Source of the DNA: Eunapius fragilis
Taxonomy: Eukaryota > Porifera > Demospongiae > Spongillida > Spongillidae
Reading direction: 5' to 3'
NCBI GenBank assembly: GCA_963681505.1
Contig: OY811978.1
Location: forward strand, 6,432,586-6,496,585
Length of the DNA stretch: 64,000 nucleotides
Shown: positions 47,975-59,815 of the stretch, one piece after another
Numbering within the stretch: the stretch's first letter is position 1
How the letters are laid out: each line of letters starts with the position of its first letter
Notes under the pieces: generated by a model
What the model was told of the DNA's origin: nothing
What the model saw: only the letters and a program-made list of their open reading frames with translations
The model's database searches: none
Program-made: the position numbers and the translations under genes

Positions 47975-50900
47975 TCACTTAAAGTAGTACTGTTGCACAA
48001 AGGACGAGCCTGTTGCTGTGTAGGTTGGAATGTAGTTGTAGATAAGAGAATTGTATTCTTCAGCAGCATTTGCAAAGGTGTGATTGTTTTTGCGAGCTAA
48101 ATGAAACAAAGCAAACTTTTATTGTCAGAGATGGCAATGAACAGACTGACAGGTAATTGGTAACAAAGCAAACAATGGTCGATAAGAGACAAATCATATA
48201 CGAAAGACACACATTGTACATAAATGTCATGAACAAATATCAATTTCCCGCATGAAAATCCTGTAAGCATATTGCATGTACTAGGAAACTAGAAAATGAT
48301 AACACATGCTTTAAAATAATGAAACTTGTCATTACATAACATGATACATGCACAAAATGTATGTAAAAATTATTTCTTACTTAATCAACTAGTTGTAATA
48401 CACATGCATTCAGCACACATAAATGTACGTGTGTACAAATGTCCCTGGTAGTGCACATGGATTACCTTCCTGAACAAAGAAATTAGCAGCTGTCTGACTG
48501 ATGACTGTTGCATGGTCCGAATGCGGAATATTCTCATTTAATGACCACTCAAAGTTGTTTTTTTCTGGATGCCACTGTACTCCATAAAATGGGTAATCAA
48601 AAGCTGAAAAGATACACAAATCAACGTCTTGTAATATGCAAAACCAAAAAGAATGAAGGTAAATATAAATAGCATTACCACCATTGTTTCTCACTAGCGG
48701 TCCATGATAAACCAAAAGTGTGAACTGCCCAAAATACTAGTGCACTTGGCACTAACATTCGTATTACATAATTTGCAGATCTCATGGTTGAGGTACACTA
48801 TGTCATCAAAGAGAACGGGTCAAGCAAATTGCTTAAAAATCCCGGACATGATTGCTTGTAAATATGCCAATTTGCACACTCCTCTGCCAAACAGTAAACA
48901 TATGTGTTCAACCCTTGACCATTCTATAGCATTCAGAAACAGAAGAGAAATCAAATAACCCATTCACACTGCAATTGGGCCCCGTCACCATACATCAAAA
49001 CATTACCATCTACATATGTATTTAGTACATAATGGTATAATACCATGCTATGGCACTCCGCAACCGTTCCTTCCTCACCACATCGCGACATTACGAAGTC
49101 TAAATTTTGACCATAAGGCAGGATATCACTTGACCTATAAAAGCTCCAGAACAATTGTAGACTCGTACTTAGACTGTCCCTGTACATATTGTAATGTTTC
49201 GTCATAGGAGATTCTGCTGTTCCCTTGGACAAGCCTTCCGCATTAGAGACTTGTTTACTACATGCATTGAACACTCCCAATTGTATGCTCATATGCAGAA
49301 ACATAGTAGCAGACAACACCTGCTTGAGGCTAATGCAAACTATACACTTTTTTTGTTACTCCTTTAATGACTTGTGGTCCGAAATGGGGTTAAATTAGGG
49401 GTTAACCCCATTATTTTTTTTATGTCGGAATCTATGGTTCATTTTAGCATTAAGGAAATAATAAATTCTAACAAGTGTTTGAGCATACAGTTACAGCCAA
49501 TGTATTTGGCAGTTAAGTTATCATTGCAGGATGCTTAAATATTATAAATGGTTAAAGTCAAATTTTTGTGCTTAACCATATTTCTCAAAATAGGGAGGTA
49601 CATTAGTGTTGATATAACTTAGCAACAAAAGATTGTGTTCTGAAAAGCAGCACACCCCTTTGAAGGTAGATAAACATACAATCATACACTTTCCTGTCGT
49701 TTGAAAGTATTGAATTAGACAGGAAATATGCTCCCGACTAAATGGGGCTGGTTAATGAGCGGGTATATTGAATGGGGGGATTGTGCTTGGTTATTGGCAG
49801 GGGCCAGGTGTATGTGCCAGCTGGCAGTGCAGGTATAAGTAGTCGCTGGAGACTTCTTGGTCAGTCTAAGCGTTTGTGCACGCAACGTCTTAGACACCAA
49901 CTTTTTTTTGTGCAGTGTTGATGCAATGAAATGATTGGTCACATGAGCAGATTTCCTTGACGGATGGCAGATAAGCCTGGAGTACTATGGTGCTGAAGCA
50001 GTTGGTGAACTTCTCTGTTGTGTGTAGCTGGGCAGTGCTAGATAGACGGGTTTTTCCCCCCATTATGTATGTGGATTTTTCCTACTAGAGGTTTTTCCAC
50101 AGGGGTTTTCCTTAAGGAGATATAGGCTCATCTTGTTTTAAAATATAGATTTGTGTCGAGCCCCCTGCCCAGCCTTGTGTGGTGTTGTTGTGCTGGCATT
50201 CCAGATGTTGGTGTTGGTGTTATGTTTAGAGCATTGGTCTGTGTGTTGTACCATTTCACGTCTATCTGTATCTTATTAAGTTGGTGTGCACAGGTGATGC
50301 TGCACCAATTGTTATGTGATATGGGACTGTGGGGATACCATGGGAGGCATGTGGTGGGAGTTGTAATTGGTAATCTTCCAAGTTTATTTGCTAATTTAAC
50401 AATTCGTGGTTATCCCATTAATTGTAGTGGTAAACCTCAGACCGCAGGTCATCAAGACTCCTATTACTGTCATAACTGGCTAATATTAGGAGGTGATCAG
50501 GTCTGGCAGCATCTAATAGTGTGCTGAAGAAAGGTGTAATAGAACTAGTAATCAATACGCTTCTAAAATAATAAATATTTGTTTTGCTGGATTCACACTT
50601 TTGGGAATCAATCATTTGTGTACCATGTGTTATATTGCTCCCTATTTATACCATTGCCAAAATTACAATGTAAAAATACCTTCGATGGTTGACACAAATT
50701 CAATGTTGTTCCGATCAAAGTTTCTGGAGAGGACATCGTAAAAGCTTCTTAATCTCCAGTGTGAATACATGTCCTGATTTTTATGAATGAGAATAGTAAC
50801 ATTTATTCAGTAGATAAGACGGATACAACATGAAGTTTGCTATAGGATAGTTCCTGAGGAAGCATTAAACCAATGTGCCAATCCATGTAATGTAACGTCA

Positions 50901-53900
50901 ATTGCAATAATGGTTTACGTGCACATATTCATTTTTAAAACCTTGTTGGTAATGTTTCTGACAATGGTTAGATTAAGCAAGTATGCTCAATATTTACTGA
51001 TGTTTGTGTTATGGTGAAAGCTGCTTTCAGCCTATGAAAAATGATTGCTACGACTTGATAGTAAAAAATAGAGCATAAATAAAATTGATGAGACAATTGC
51101 CATTGATTAGGTAAAGAGTAAACAAAAACATTGGTAATGAATCTATTCAGATTAAAAGGCAAAACTGCAATTTATAGTGAAATGTGTTAATGCACTGCAA
51201 TGAAAAAAACACTCACTTTAACTGTGACTCCAAATACATGATTATTCATAGTGATGTTTTCAGTCTGGATCCAGTTAAGTGAATCATTGGTGAAGAAAGA
51301 GAAAAATCTTGAAAAGAGTGGGTCTGAAAACGAAGGATTAATAGTACAAAAAATATTCATGAGCTTACACACAATCGGAGTTTGAAGAAATACACAGTGC
51401 AAGTACCATAACCACTCAGTATTAGAGGGTGGAAGCGTGGAATTATGTATTTACATGTACCACATTTTATGACATTATGTTGTTCGCATGCTAAATATAT
51501 GACCATACATTTCCCCTAATTATTATACCTAATTATTATACCATTCCTTTTTACACCACTATTGCCTTCCAATCCTATATGCCACCAACCTTCTCAAAGA
51601 GAACACGTCACTTTAGTTTATTAAGGTATGATTAGTACAATTTATTTACACATTGATGTCCGTTAGGTAAGAGCAAAATCACATTACATTTATGCAATAC
51701 CAATATTTATGTATTCATCGTACCATACTGATGTAATACCTTGCAAATTTAATGGAATAGGATAGTTCTCTGCATCTAGAGAAGTCAACACTGAGGAGTC
51801 CTGAGCTGCAAGAACTAACAGCAATTCGAAGCCAAGGCAAGTCCCCCACAGTGGAAAGTAGTCTCCCTTGTCATTTGCCTTCAGAAATCAACCATAACAA
51901 TCATTGCAACTGTACTATTATAAATAAAATACAACAAAATGCAAAAGTCACAAATAATGCCATGATTGTATGTACAAAGTAGTCCCGACCACAACACGCA
52001 TGCGTTTGTTATCTTTCTTTTGTGCCATTGGGCCTTTAATGTTAAATCGACAGACCATCTACACGTAGATGAAATCGGTCAAAATCATCTACCCGTAGAT
52101 GCTACTTCAGAGCAATTTTCGGGTATTAATATCCTCCACAAAATATTCATTTTCTTACTGAACCATCTAAACAGGTTAAGCAACGCAAGGCTACGTAGGT
52201 AGCACTCCATCGATATATATGATACTATATACAATCGTCTGCACGTAAATGGTATGCATCTACACCTGTACGCGTAGATGGTGATTTAACATTGAATACT
52301 AGCTCTGAATGATTAATTTCCTTTCCCACATGTCTGTTTTGGACAGTTATGTCATCGTCATTGTAAATAGACATACAACATATTGTGCCAGATCATTCTT
52401 TCCATTCTGTGCAATACTGAAATGGCTACAATTTTCACAAGAGATGAATGGGTTAAATGAAAGCTAGGTTTGACAAATGTTGTTTATATGCCTGTGTTTT
52501 AGACTGGGGTTTTAAAAGCCATTACAATTGCCATCACTGTACATGCTCACTACCTAATGAAATGTGATGGCATCCAGCAGGAGGGAACAACACACAGGGT
52601 GAGCACTTCAACATTAGTACCACACAGCCTCTGTCCTAAGCTGGTAAAGCATCTCATGCTAAGGATGGAACACGCTGTAGCCACATAGTTCCCAGATAAC
52701 ACCACTAAAGATAAGAGGCTGTATAAAAGTTGGAATAGCAAGTTTTAGGGTAGGAATAATAAGTACGCTGATGATGTAATGTGAATGGCTCCTTAATGTT
52801 AAATCGCTGTCTATGTGTAGACACATATCATCTACACGTAGACGATTCTATATAGCATTGTATATATCGATGGAGTAAAGTTTAAAATGCTACCTACCCT
52901 AGTGTTGTCTAGATGGCTCACAAATCTGTGGATATTAATATCTGAAAATGTAGTTCTATGGGTAGATGATTTTGACCAATTTCATCTACGTGTAGATGGT
53001 CTGTCGATTTAACATTAATGTAGTGTCTATGGGTAGATGATTTTGACCAATTTCATCTACGTGTAGATGGTCTGTCGATTTAACATTAATGTGAGTGAGC
53101 TCACTACACCTCGCCCACGAGTGTTTTAATCTCATTCCCATTCCAGAGCTCGAGACTTGATATTGGCCCCTAACTACTGCATGGCTACATAATGTGGCTT
53201 ATCATGCTCATACTGTACTCAATACGCTCAAGGATATAGAATAACTGGGTTCAGAAACCTTTCAGAACTATAACGATACAAATTTTTATCTTTGCTGCCA
53301 CCTCCTATGCTTGAAAACTGATAATGCTTCAATTAGATTCATTCATGCCAGAAGGCTTTTTCTCTTCCAGTTAACAGTGTGGAACTCTTTAAGACCGTAT
53401 ACTAAATTTTTAAAAATACATTGTACTTGCTTGGAGACGTATTCTCTGTGACTCTATCAGCGCACTGAATATGCCGCAACTGGAACACACTCTTCTCACT
53501 TTTTGTATAGCCACACCAAAAACTAATCAGTTTTATGCCCACAACGAGTATGAAATGTACCATGTACATTAGTAGACATAATCTCTGCAGTTTATTGCTT
53601 GCTGTCTCCTCAGGAATCATGAGTCACACAAGCCAGCTGATTAAATAGTCTTTCGTTTTCCATTTCATTTTCTCCACCTTGTTAGCCCCCTGGATTCTTT
53701 ACAATACCATTCGTAATTGAGCATGGATTGACTCTGTGCCTTGCTCTCCATGAACCATGCAGGTTCCCTCCCCCCCCCCCTCCCCATGTCAGCTACCCCA
53801 TACAGGCTCCCATGCATCACCCCAAAGCCAAACACATGGTATAGACTGTAGTATAATGTGCATTTTGATCACCCTGTTATGTGTATGTGGATGTACAAAA

Positions 53901-53912
53901 TGCATGTATGTG

Positions 53913-53964
<52 letters not shown>

Positions 53965-56900
53965 CGTGCGTGTTTGCATGGACTAATCATCTACTGTAAT
54001 ACCTATGGATAAATACAATTCCTACACGGTTATCTCACATACTCTGCACACACACATGTACACATATGCACAACATGCAAGTATATATACAACTGTATAT
54101 ACATGTATATGAGACAGTTCACGCGAAAATGGCATATCACATAAAGTTATAAAAATGCTTCACTTTGAAATCGCTACGGTAAGCGCTACTGACTTCCTAT
54201 TTTCAACACTTCATACTATACCATTTATCTCTTGTAAAAGCGATTTTGGGCTCTTGCATTACCTTCGTGCCAGTGTTACAACGTCCGATACCCCTTCGGG
54301 TTCAAACCCGCCATATCTTTCTGCAGGAAAATTCAATTCACTTCGATTTTGGTATGTATGTAGAGGGATCCTGTATCTATTGATTTGTACTGTTTTTTGA
54401 TTTTTACTTGACTCATTATGGAGATACAGCTGTGCAAAGTAATTGCACATTTCTCGTTCATTAACCTACATGTACTCCGAGCACATGAATATACAATAAC
54501 CTCCCGTGCCCATGCCACTATATTAACATGTACAACTGAAGTACCACCATTCTTACAAACGCGTATCGGTACGTACTACCAGTACTGATACGCGCGCACA
54601 TTATGTAGAAATTGTGTCCCTGTCGATTTGGTCATACTCTGTGGGTGCCACTCATTGCGTGGCCATATTTAGGCTCACAACCTATAACAGTACGTCAGAA
54701 CCATGATATACAGTGCACAGAAAGTTGGTATTTCAAATTGGAAGGCAATAGTGGTGTAAACAAGGGTCTAACAAGTATGGGAAAATGTAATAGTTATATG
54801 CTATCAACTTTCTCATAGAGAATGTCTTTATTAATTGTATGCAAGGCTTCCATCTCTAGATGAGCAGATCTAGAAGTAGCTTGTCAACACATCACATAAA
54901 CAATTACTATAAATTGCACAAAGAAAGGTTCATGGGTGTGATTCATGGGTGTGTCTGCCAGCCATGCAGATGACGATGGGCGTTTAAAATATATGTGCCT
55001 GCAGAATGCAAATCCCAACAATAAGGAAGGGTTAGATGTGTTCCAGCTAACGGCTTTAACTCGACCACGCCTCTCCCCTAGCCTAGCTGATAGACTCCTC
55101 ACAGAGAAAGTTTTTTATTATTTATTTCATCAGTTTTTTTTTTCTTCGTGAGATAGAACATAACTAATGTAGAGTATTTTGAAATAAGACCATTAGTAGT
55201 TTAGGAGGGGTATACTGTGTGGAGGAGGGGGGTGTCTACTGGACGGAATGGAAAAAAAGGGGGGAAGGAGATCCCAAAGTAGAAGTGTGATATCTATGGA
55301 AGAGGGGGTGCCTTGATGTGGAGGAGCGAGGGGCACCTGCTGGTGAAGTGGCAGGGGCGGATACAGGATTTTTCAAAAGGGGGGGGCTTAGACCCGCAAT
55401 ACGCAAAAAGCCGGGGGGGTGGGGGGTGGGGGTAGGGGTGCGGGTGCTGTCTGCTTCAGGCCCAATACAAAAAGCGGGGGTGGGGGGTGGGGGGTGCTGT
55501 CCGCTTCAGGCCCGATCCGAAAAGCGGGGGGGAGGGGGTTCTATACGCTTCAGGCACAATCCAAAAAGTGGGGGGGAGGGGGGGGGCACCCGCTTAGCGG
55601 AGGAGGGGGAGGTACCTTATATGAAAGGGGAGGTTGCAACCACCAAACCTTCCCCCCCCCCTCCCCCCCTGGATTTGCCAATGAGTGGGTGGGGAATCTC
55701 ACATAGAAGAGGTGTCTACTGCCCCCATGGAGATGGAAGCCCTGATGTGGAGCAAGTAGCACGCATCCATTGGTGGCCTTGTGTAGTGGTGTGGGTGTCC
55801 CAACATGAAGGGGCTAGCAAGGTGTTCACTGGTGGAGGTTCGGACAGCTTGCTAAGCTTCTCAAGACCACCATTGTGTGTGTGCTAGCCCCTTCATGTTG
55901 GGACACCCACGCCACTACAAGGCGAACTGTCCCATATATTTATTTATTTATTTATTTTTGACGTTACTGGTGATAAAAAAAAAAGGTAGTTGGCTTAGCA
56001 ATGGGTTCATGGAGAGCAAAGCACAGAGACCATCAATGCTCAACCATATGAACCTGGAGAAAGTGAAACGAAAAACAAAAGGACACTCAAATGTGTCTTT
56101 CTCAAGCCAGAGCCTGAGTATTGAGGGGAAAATCCAAGCACTAAACACATGGACGTGATGCATGTGTACTAATGTGCATGGTGCATTTCGTACTTGCTGT
56201 AGGCATTAGTTTTTGATCTGGCCATACAGAGGTAGTGAGAGAATGCATTCAAATTGCTGTATATTCAGTGTGCTGATATGACACACACAAAATCCGTCTC
56301 CAAGCAAGTAAAATTAAATCATCCCTCTGGTATATGCTACTTAAAGAGTTCAACATTGTTACCTGGCAAATGTTAGAAAAAAAGCCGTCTGACACGAATG
56401 ACTCCAATTGGAGTACTGCCAGTCTGGAAACAGTTTTCCTGCGTAAGAGCCAGCAGCAAAAATAAAATTAGTATGGTTATAGTCCTCAAAGGCTTCTTAA
56501 CAATTTTATCTCCTTATGATACGAGCATGCAGATGAGCCACATCCCATAGCCATGCTGTAACTAGGGCTCTCCAGCTCTGGAATTGGAATGTGACCATGC
56601 ACGAGAATGCAATGTCCGTGCTTCCAATGGAATGAAACACTTTACACCTCAGTCAGTAATATTATATCACAGAAGACTATACATGTACTGTGTACACATA
56701 CCTGCACAGCAAGGTTGAATATGGTCTGTCCTACATTTAGGTAACTGGACTTGTTCAAAGAGACAGAACCTCCAGGGAACAAAACCCTGAAGCAGAACAG
56801 AACATGTATGTGTGTATCCATTAGTAACACAAATGAATGAGACTGACATGTACATGTACAATTAGATGTATAGACATGGTTGACTGTGCTAAAACTGCAG

Positions 56901-59815
56901 AAGTAACCCCACAACAGTGTGAAGATGTGGGTTGTGCAATGTTTGAATGGAAATACATCAGTGCATTAAGGATCCATTCATGACTAGGATAGAATTTTAC
57001 GTGTGAGATAACAGAATTTAAATTATACACTTGGTGAAAAATGGGGAAAATGTATTCTGTGGTTGTGTGCAGGTTTGTTCTCCTTAATGAGTGTATTTCA
57101 TGATACTTCAAAAAAAAAATATTAAGAAGAAAAAAAAATTTTTTTTAAAGAAAAATGGGGAAATAATATTTGAAGGGATTGAAATGCCATCCTGCATGAT
57201 GCAAGTTAATTATTGTACATGTACCGGTGACTATCCAGTTCAGACATATACAAACGTACATACCCATTGATAGATTGAAAGAGATGAGTTAGCTGCTCAG
57301 TAGTTGAATTTACACTTTAGAGTCGTTAGGGAAGAGAATAGGTATTGAATGGGAAGGGGAGGGGGAGAGAGAGAGCATATAGTAGGGACAACGATATGCA
57401 GACAAAAATGAAAAAATGCAAAAGAGTGAAAAGAAGGGATGGTGCGGTTAGGTGAGGGAATTGACTGAGGATACAGGATAGGAACAACTCTGGCTCCAGC
57501 TGATTCAATGAACTTGACATATGATGCAGCAATGTAGGACTCACCAGCAGTACCAGTAACAGGTTCTGAAACAATTCCTAATTTGTAAGGGATAGATTAA
57601 ATGCATGTATTATATATATGGGACGGTGTCCAGCAGAATCACCCTTCTGGCTAGTTTTTCAAGTTTTCAAATTTTTTGATTTTCCTTTAACACCCATGAG
57701 CTTCTGTCAAATGGTCCTTACGCATCCTAAATCGGACTATCCATCACAAAGTTATTAGGCACTGAATTTATAATTAGCCATACATTTCAATGCGAGCGTT
57801 ACTTTTCTTTTGCTTGTTCTGGAAATTTTGAAAAAGTACCATAAGGGTGATTTAGCTGGACACTGTCCCATATATATATATATATATATATATATATGGG
57901 GTCGTGGCAGCAAAAAGGTACCTAGCGCATATTATAAACATTTTCCAGGAAGGAACTTCAAAGGTGACGCATGCAAGTAAAATATACACGACAGACTAAT
58001 TTCCAGTGCGTAAGAAAGAAGTTGGTAGAGAACATAGGTGTCTCTTAGAAAATGAAATAATTCGAAAACTTGAAAAAAAAAAAAGAGCTAGGTCCCTTTC
58101 GCTGCCATGATCCCATATATATTATACCTTTTCACACAATGTATTAATCCATATATTTAAACGACTGCATTTGTTTTATCCCAAAGAATAGCACAGAAGT
58201 CAAAATTTGTTAAAAAACGTAGTTTGAATATTTCGTGTGTAGTAAGACAGACCTACATCATGCTGCTTGATTTTAGAACATAAGTACGTTTCCACTCAAG
58301 AGCCCTGCTTTACGTGCTGTAGCTACATAGCACAGCTGAGAAACCATAATTGTTTTGTTATGAAATATTAGGGAATGAAGCAGTACAAATGCACACACCG
58401 GTGAAAAATACAACCAAATGCTAGTAGCTCATTTCATGTGTAGTGTATGCTGCACATTGTACGGTTAAATCCAGTGGCATGCAAATGTACAAGTTATAAA
58501 GTGTCCTTGGATGCACAGCAGCAGTGCAAGACTAACATAAGCCATTGAGAATGGTCCATCAAATCGCGGTCTAATTATATGGCACGTCATCTAGAATCAT
58601 CAAGTGAACCATTATGAATAACTCAGTGGAAAACTTTTGAAGTACATAGATAGCCTTAGGCAGAGGCAAGAACAACATAACCTTCCATTCATCCATGGTC
58701 GCGATCGTAACACACGATACATGTACTACATGTAACGGTCAGGCACAAATCTGCCATATATTGTGCACTTTATGTAACTTGTACCCATCATTATATCACT
58801 CTGCCCACCTTGCTAGTGTCTGCCATTGGGTAGCATAATTAAACAGAACACGAATAAATATTACATACACATGTAAAGCAGCCACAAAAGAAACTCTGAC
58901 TGCACTACTATACTACCCTGCAAACACTCCACTCACTTTTCAAAAACAACAAAGGTATATTGTAACTGCCTGCCCCATTGTGTAAATAATGAGCACTAAA
59001 AATAAGTTACACTCACATGTTTGGAATAACAATAAAAATGCATTTACGTGCATTATACATAAAGATTAGCAGCTAGGGTGATGCCTCTCTCTAGGCATAT
59101 TAAAATGGATGTATTCGTATGCACAAACGATTGTTGACTGTTTCATAGTCCGAGAGAGAATCGGTTCTTGGTTGTGACTAGAGTTTAATTGTCTGTGTAG
59201 CTTGATTTATTAAACTTGATTGTTAAGTATTCATCTACTTCGGATTTACATTACAAAATGTATGCTCCTGCATGACCTGGGTCCATTTCAACCATTTGAT
59301 GTACTGTGTATGCTTAAAGCATGAAATGTAAACATAGGCTTACCTGTTATCTAAGAGTAGGCTAGAAATTTACCAAAACACGGACCTACTGGTACACTTG
59401 TACATGCGACCTTTACTTGTGGCCTTTCATATAAGGCCCCTCCCCTTTACCCGCTAGAGCACAAATTATAGGCAATAAGGGGTATGTGGGAGCGCTGTAA
59501 GCTCCCCCATCGTGGTCTGGGGAGGAGTCCCAGACCCTAACCGCTTTGTGTGTTATACAAACGTATAAAAATCGCTACTATTGCAAAATATGTCACCATA
59601 CCTACCTGTTGTGTGACGCTCCCTCAATAGGCCAGGCCTATCATACAAAAACCCCCTTTTCGAAATTCCTACATCCACCCCTCAACCCATACACAGGTAT
59701 AGGGCCTACTGCAATCCCAAGTTTTTTGCTCACCAACGATGGGCCTTTGGTTCTGCCCGGAACAGTTCAGCACTAAAGATACCAAGACGCAAACAAATAT
59801 GCTGAAAGCAGCCAT
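47975..59815 (-). CDS. GGH: Gamma-glutamyl hydrolase (folate polyglutamate hydrolase), 9 coding exons
   Basis: Lysosomal/secreted cysteine peptidase that trims the polyglutamate tail of folates. Minus-strand exons: 59734-59815, 57475-57577, 57264-57314, 56702-56786, 51740-51878, 51217-51323, 50680-50773, 48466-48603, 47975-48096. All have GT/AG borders with matching phases; total 921 bases, 306 residues plus stop, close to the family's ~310-320. Exon 1 encodes a signal peptide (MAAFSIFVCVLVSLVLNCSG) then QNQRPIVG. Then come YIAASYVKFIESAGARVVPI, QSINGVLFPGGSV, the nucleophile region FPLWGTCLGFELL (C121) and YPFYGVQWHPEKNNFEW (H232), and the C-terminus ARKNNHTFANAAEEYN with SSFVQQYYFK. The 111-residue Cys-His spacing matches known enzymes. 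The 51-base exon at 57264 (VNSTTEQLTHLFQSING) is easily missed. Introns at 51-57 kb hold several MITEs. The start is 1.1 kb head-to-head from the CARD gene. Confidence 0.93.
48704..50679. other. Intron of the hydrolase gene, possible transposon-derived promoter-like stretch
   Basis: No second gene recognised. 49720-50145 differs from its surroundings in being G-rich: it has a TATA-like box (tataagt at 49834) and repeated gtttttcc..ggggttttcc phrases (50049-50112). This could be a solo LTR; no TG..CA ends or flanking duplication were confirmed. Confidence 0.3.
51460..51607. mobile_element. 'TTGGTGG' MITE, right half only
   Basis: Ends with ccttccaatcctatatgcca then ccaaccttctcaaagagaa, matching the right arms at 25400 and 62990. 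The left arm is missing. Confidence 0.65.
52033..52312. mobile_element. Palindrome-rich MITE, copy 1 (plus orientation)
   Basis: The ends are AATGTTAAATCGACAG on the left (52037) and GATTTAACATT on the right. Inside are repeated short hairpins of the form CATCTAC-ac-GTAGATG: 52061, 52089 and, near the right end, 52260-52282. About 280 bases, no coding capacity. Copy 2 lies inverted at 52790-53093. Both sit in the hydrolase intron between the exons at 56702 and 51740. Confidence 0.75.
52790..53093. mobile_element. Palindrome-rich MITE, copy 2 (inverted), one end duplicated
   Basis: Same family as 52033-52312 in opposite orientation: starts ttaatgttaaatcg, ends ggtctgtcgatttaacatta. The terminal ~62 bases (gggtagatgattttgacc through tttaacattaatg) occur twice in tandem, at ~52961-53022 and ~53031-53092. 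Confidence 0.75.
53916..53972. repeat. (TG)n microsatellite
   Basis: About 24 TG units then CGTG units, in a hydrolase intron. Confidence 0.95.
54230..54460. repeat. Palindromic dispersed element, arm only (copy 3)
   Basis: Shares tatgtagaggg..cctgt..ctattgattt and cattatggagatacagctgt with the left arm at 36800-36870. The hairpin core and right arm are absent. Confidence 0.6.
54720..54826. mobile_element. 'TTGGTGG' MITE, internally deleted
   Basis: The left arm (aaattggaaggcaatagtgg tgtaaacaagggtctaaca) runs directly into the right end (atcaactttctcatagagaa). The ~150-base middle seen in the full copies is missing. Confidence 0.6.
55130..55885. repeat. Dispersed repeat with inserted G-rich block; related to 63003-63590
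   Basis: 55180-55335 and 55795-55885 correspond in order to 63060-63590 (shared aaataagaccatt, ggaggggtatact, gaggagcgagggg, catgaagggg, tcaagaccaccatt). Between them 55345-55790 is an insertion absent from the other copy. Confidence 0.65.
55356..55690. mobile_element. G-rich MITE with three to four ~68-bp tandem units
   Basis: Left end aggggcggatacaggatt, right end ctggatttgccaatg in rough inverse. Between them a unit with gtgctgtccgcttcaggccc and aaaaagcggggg repeats at about 55440, 55490, 55540. Many G4+ runs make G-quadruplex formation likely. Confidence 0.55.
55781..55922. repeat. 43-bp inverted repeat with 53-base loop
   Basis: 55783-55825 (gtgtgggtgtcccaacatga plus aggggctagca) is complemented by 55878-55920 with two or three differences. 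It could form a long stem. Confidence 0.85.
57615..57876. mobile_element. MITE A with TATATGGGAC ends
   Basis: Left TATATGGGACGGTGTCCAGC with atcaccctt, right aagggtgatttagctggaca then ctgtcccatata. ~260 bases between TA-rich flanks, in the hydrolase first intron (57578-59733). Confidence 0.75.
57892..58122. mobile_element. MITE B with TATATGGG(G/A)TC ends, abutting MITE A
   Basis: Left ATATGGGGTCGTGGCAGC with aaaaaggtacctagc, right gagctaggtccctttcgctg then ccatgatcccatat. ~230 bases. It shares the (TA)n stretch 57871-57896 with MITE A but has different sequence beyond the TATATGGG start. Confidence 0.75.
58123..59733. other. Rest of the hydrolase first intron, little recognised
   Basis: No gene seen. 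59470-59540 carries the gggagcgctgtaagctccc phrase shared with 17290-17350 and 17690, a dispersed repeat. Confidence 0.45.

Noticed and set aside
48951..49319. 122-residue minus-strand open frame
   Set aside because: Within a hydrolase intron, no recognised motif, and low-complexity composition; probably chance.
56366..56450. Possible extra hydrolase exon (KLFPDWQYSNWSHS frame with AG and GT borders)
   Set aside because: The neighbouring hydrolase exons join in phase 0 without it, and known family members have no insertion between LAVQ and ANDKGDYFP.
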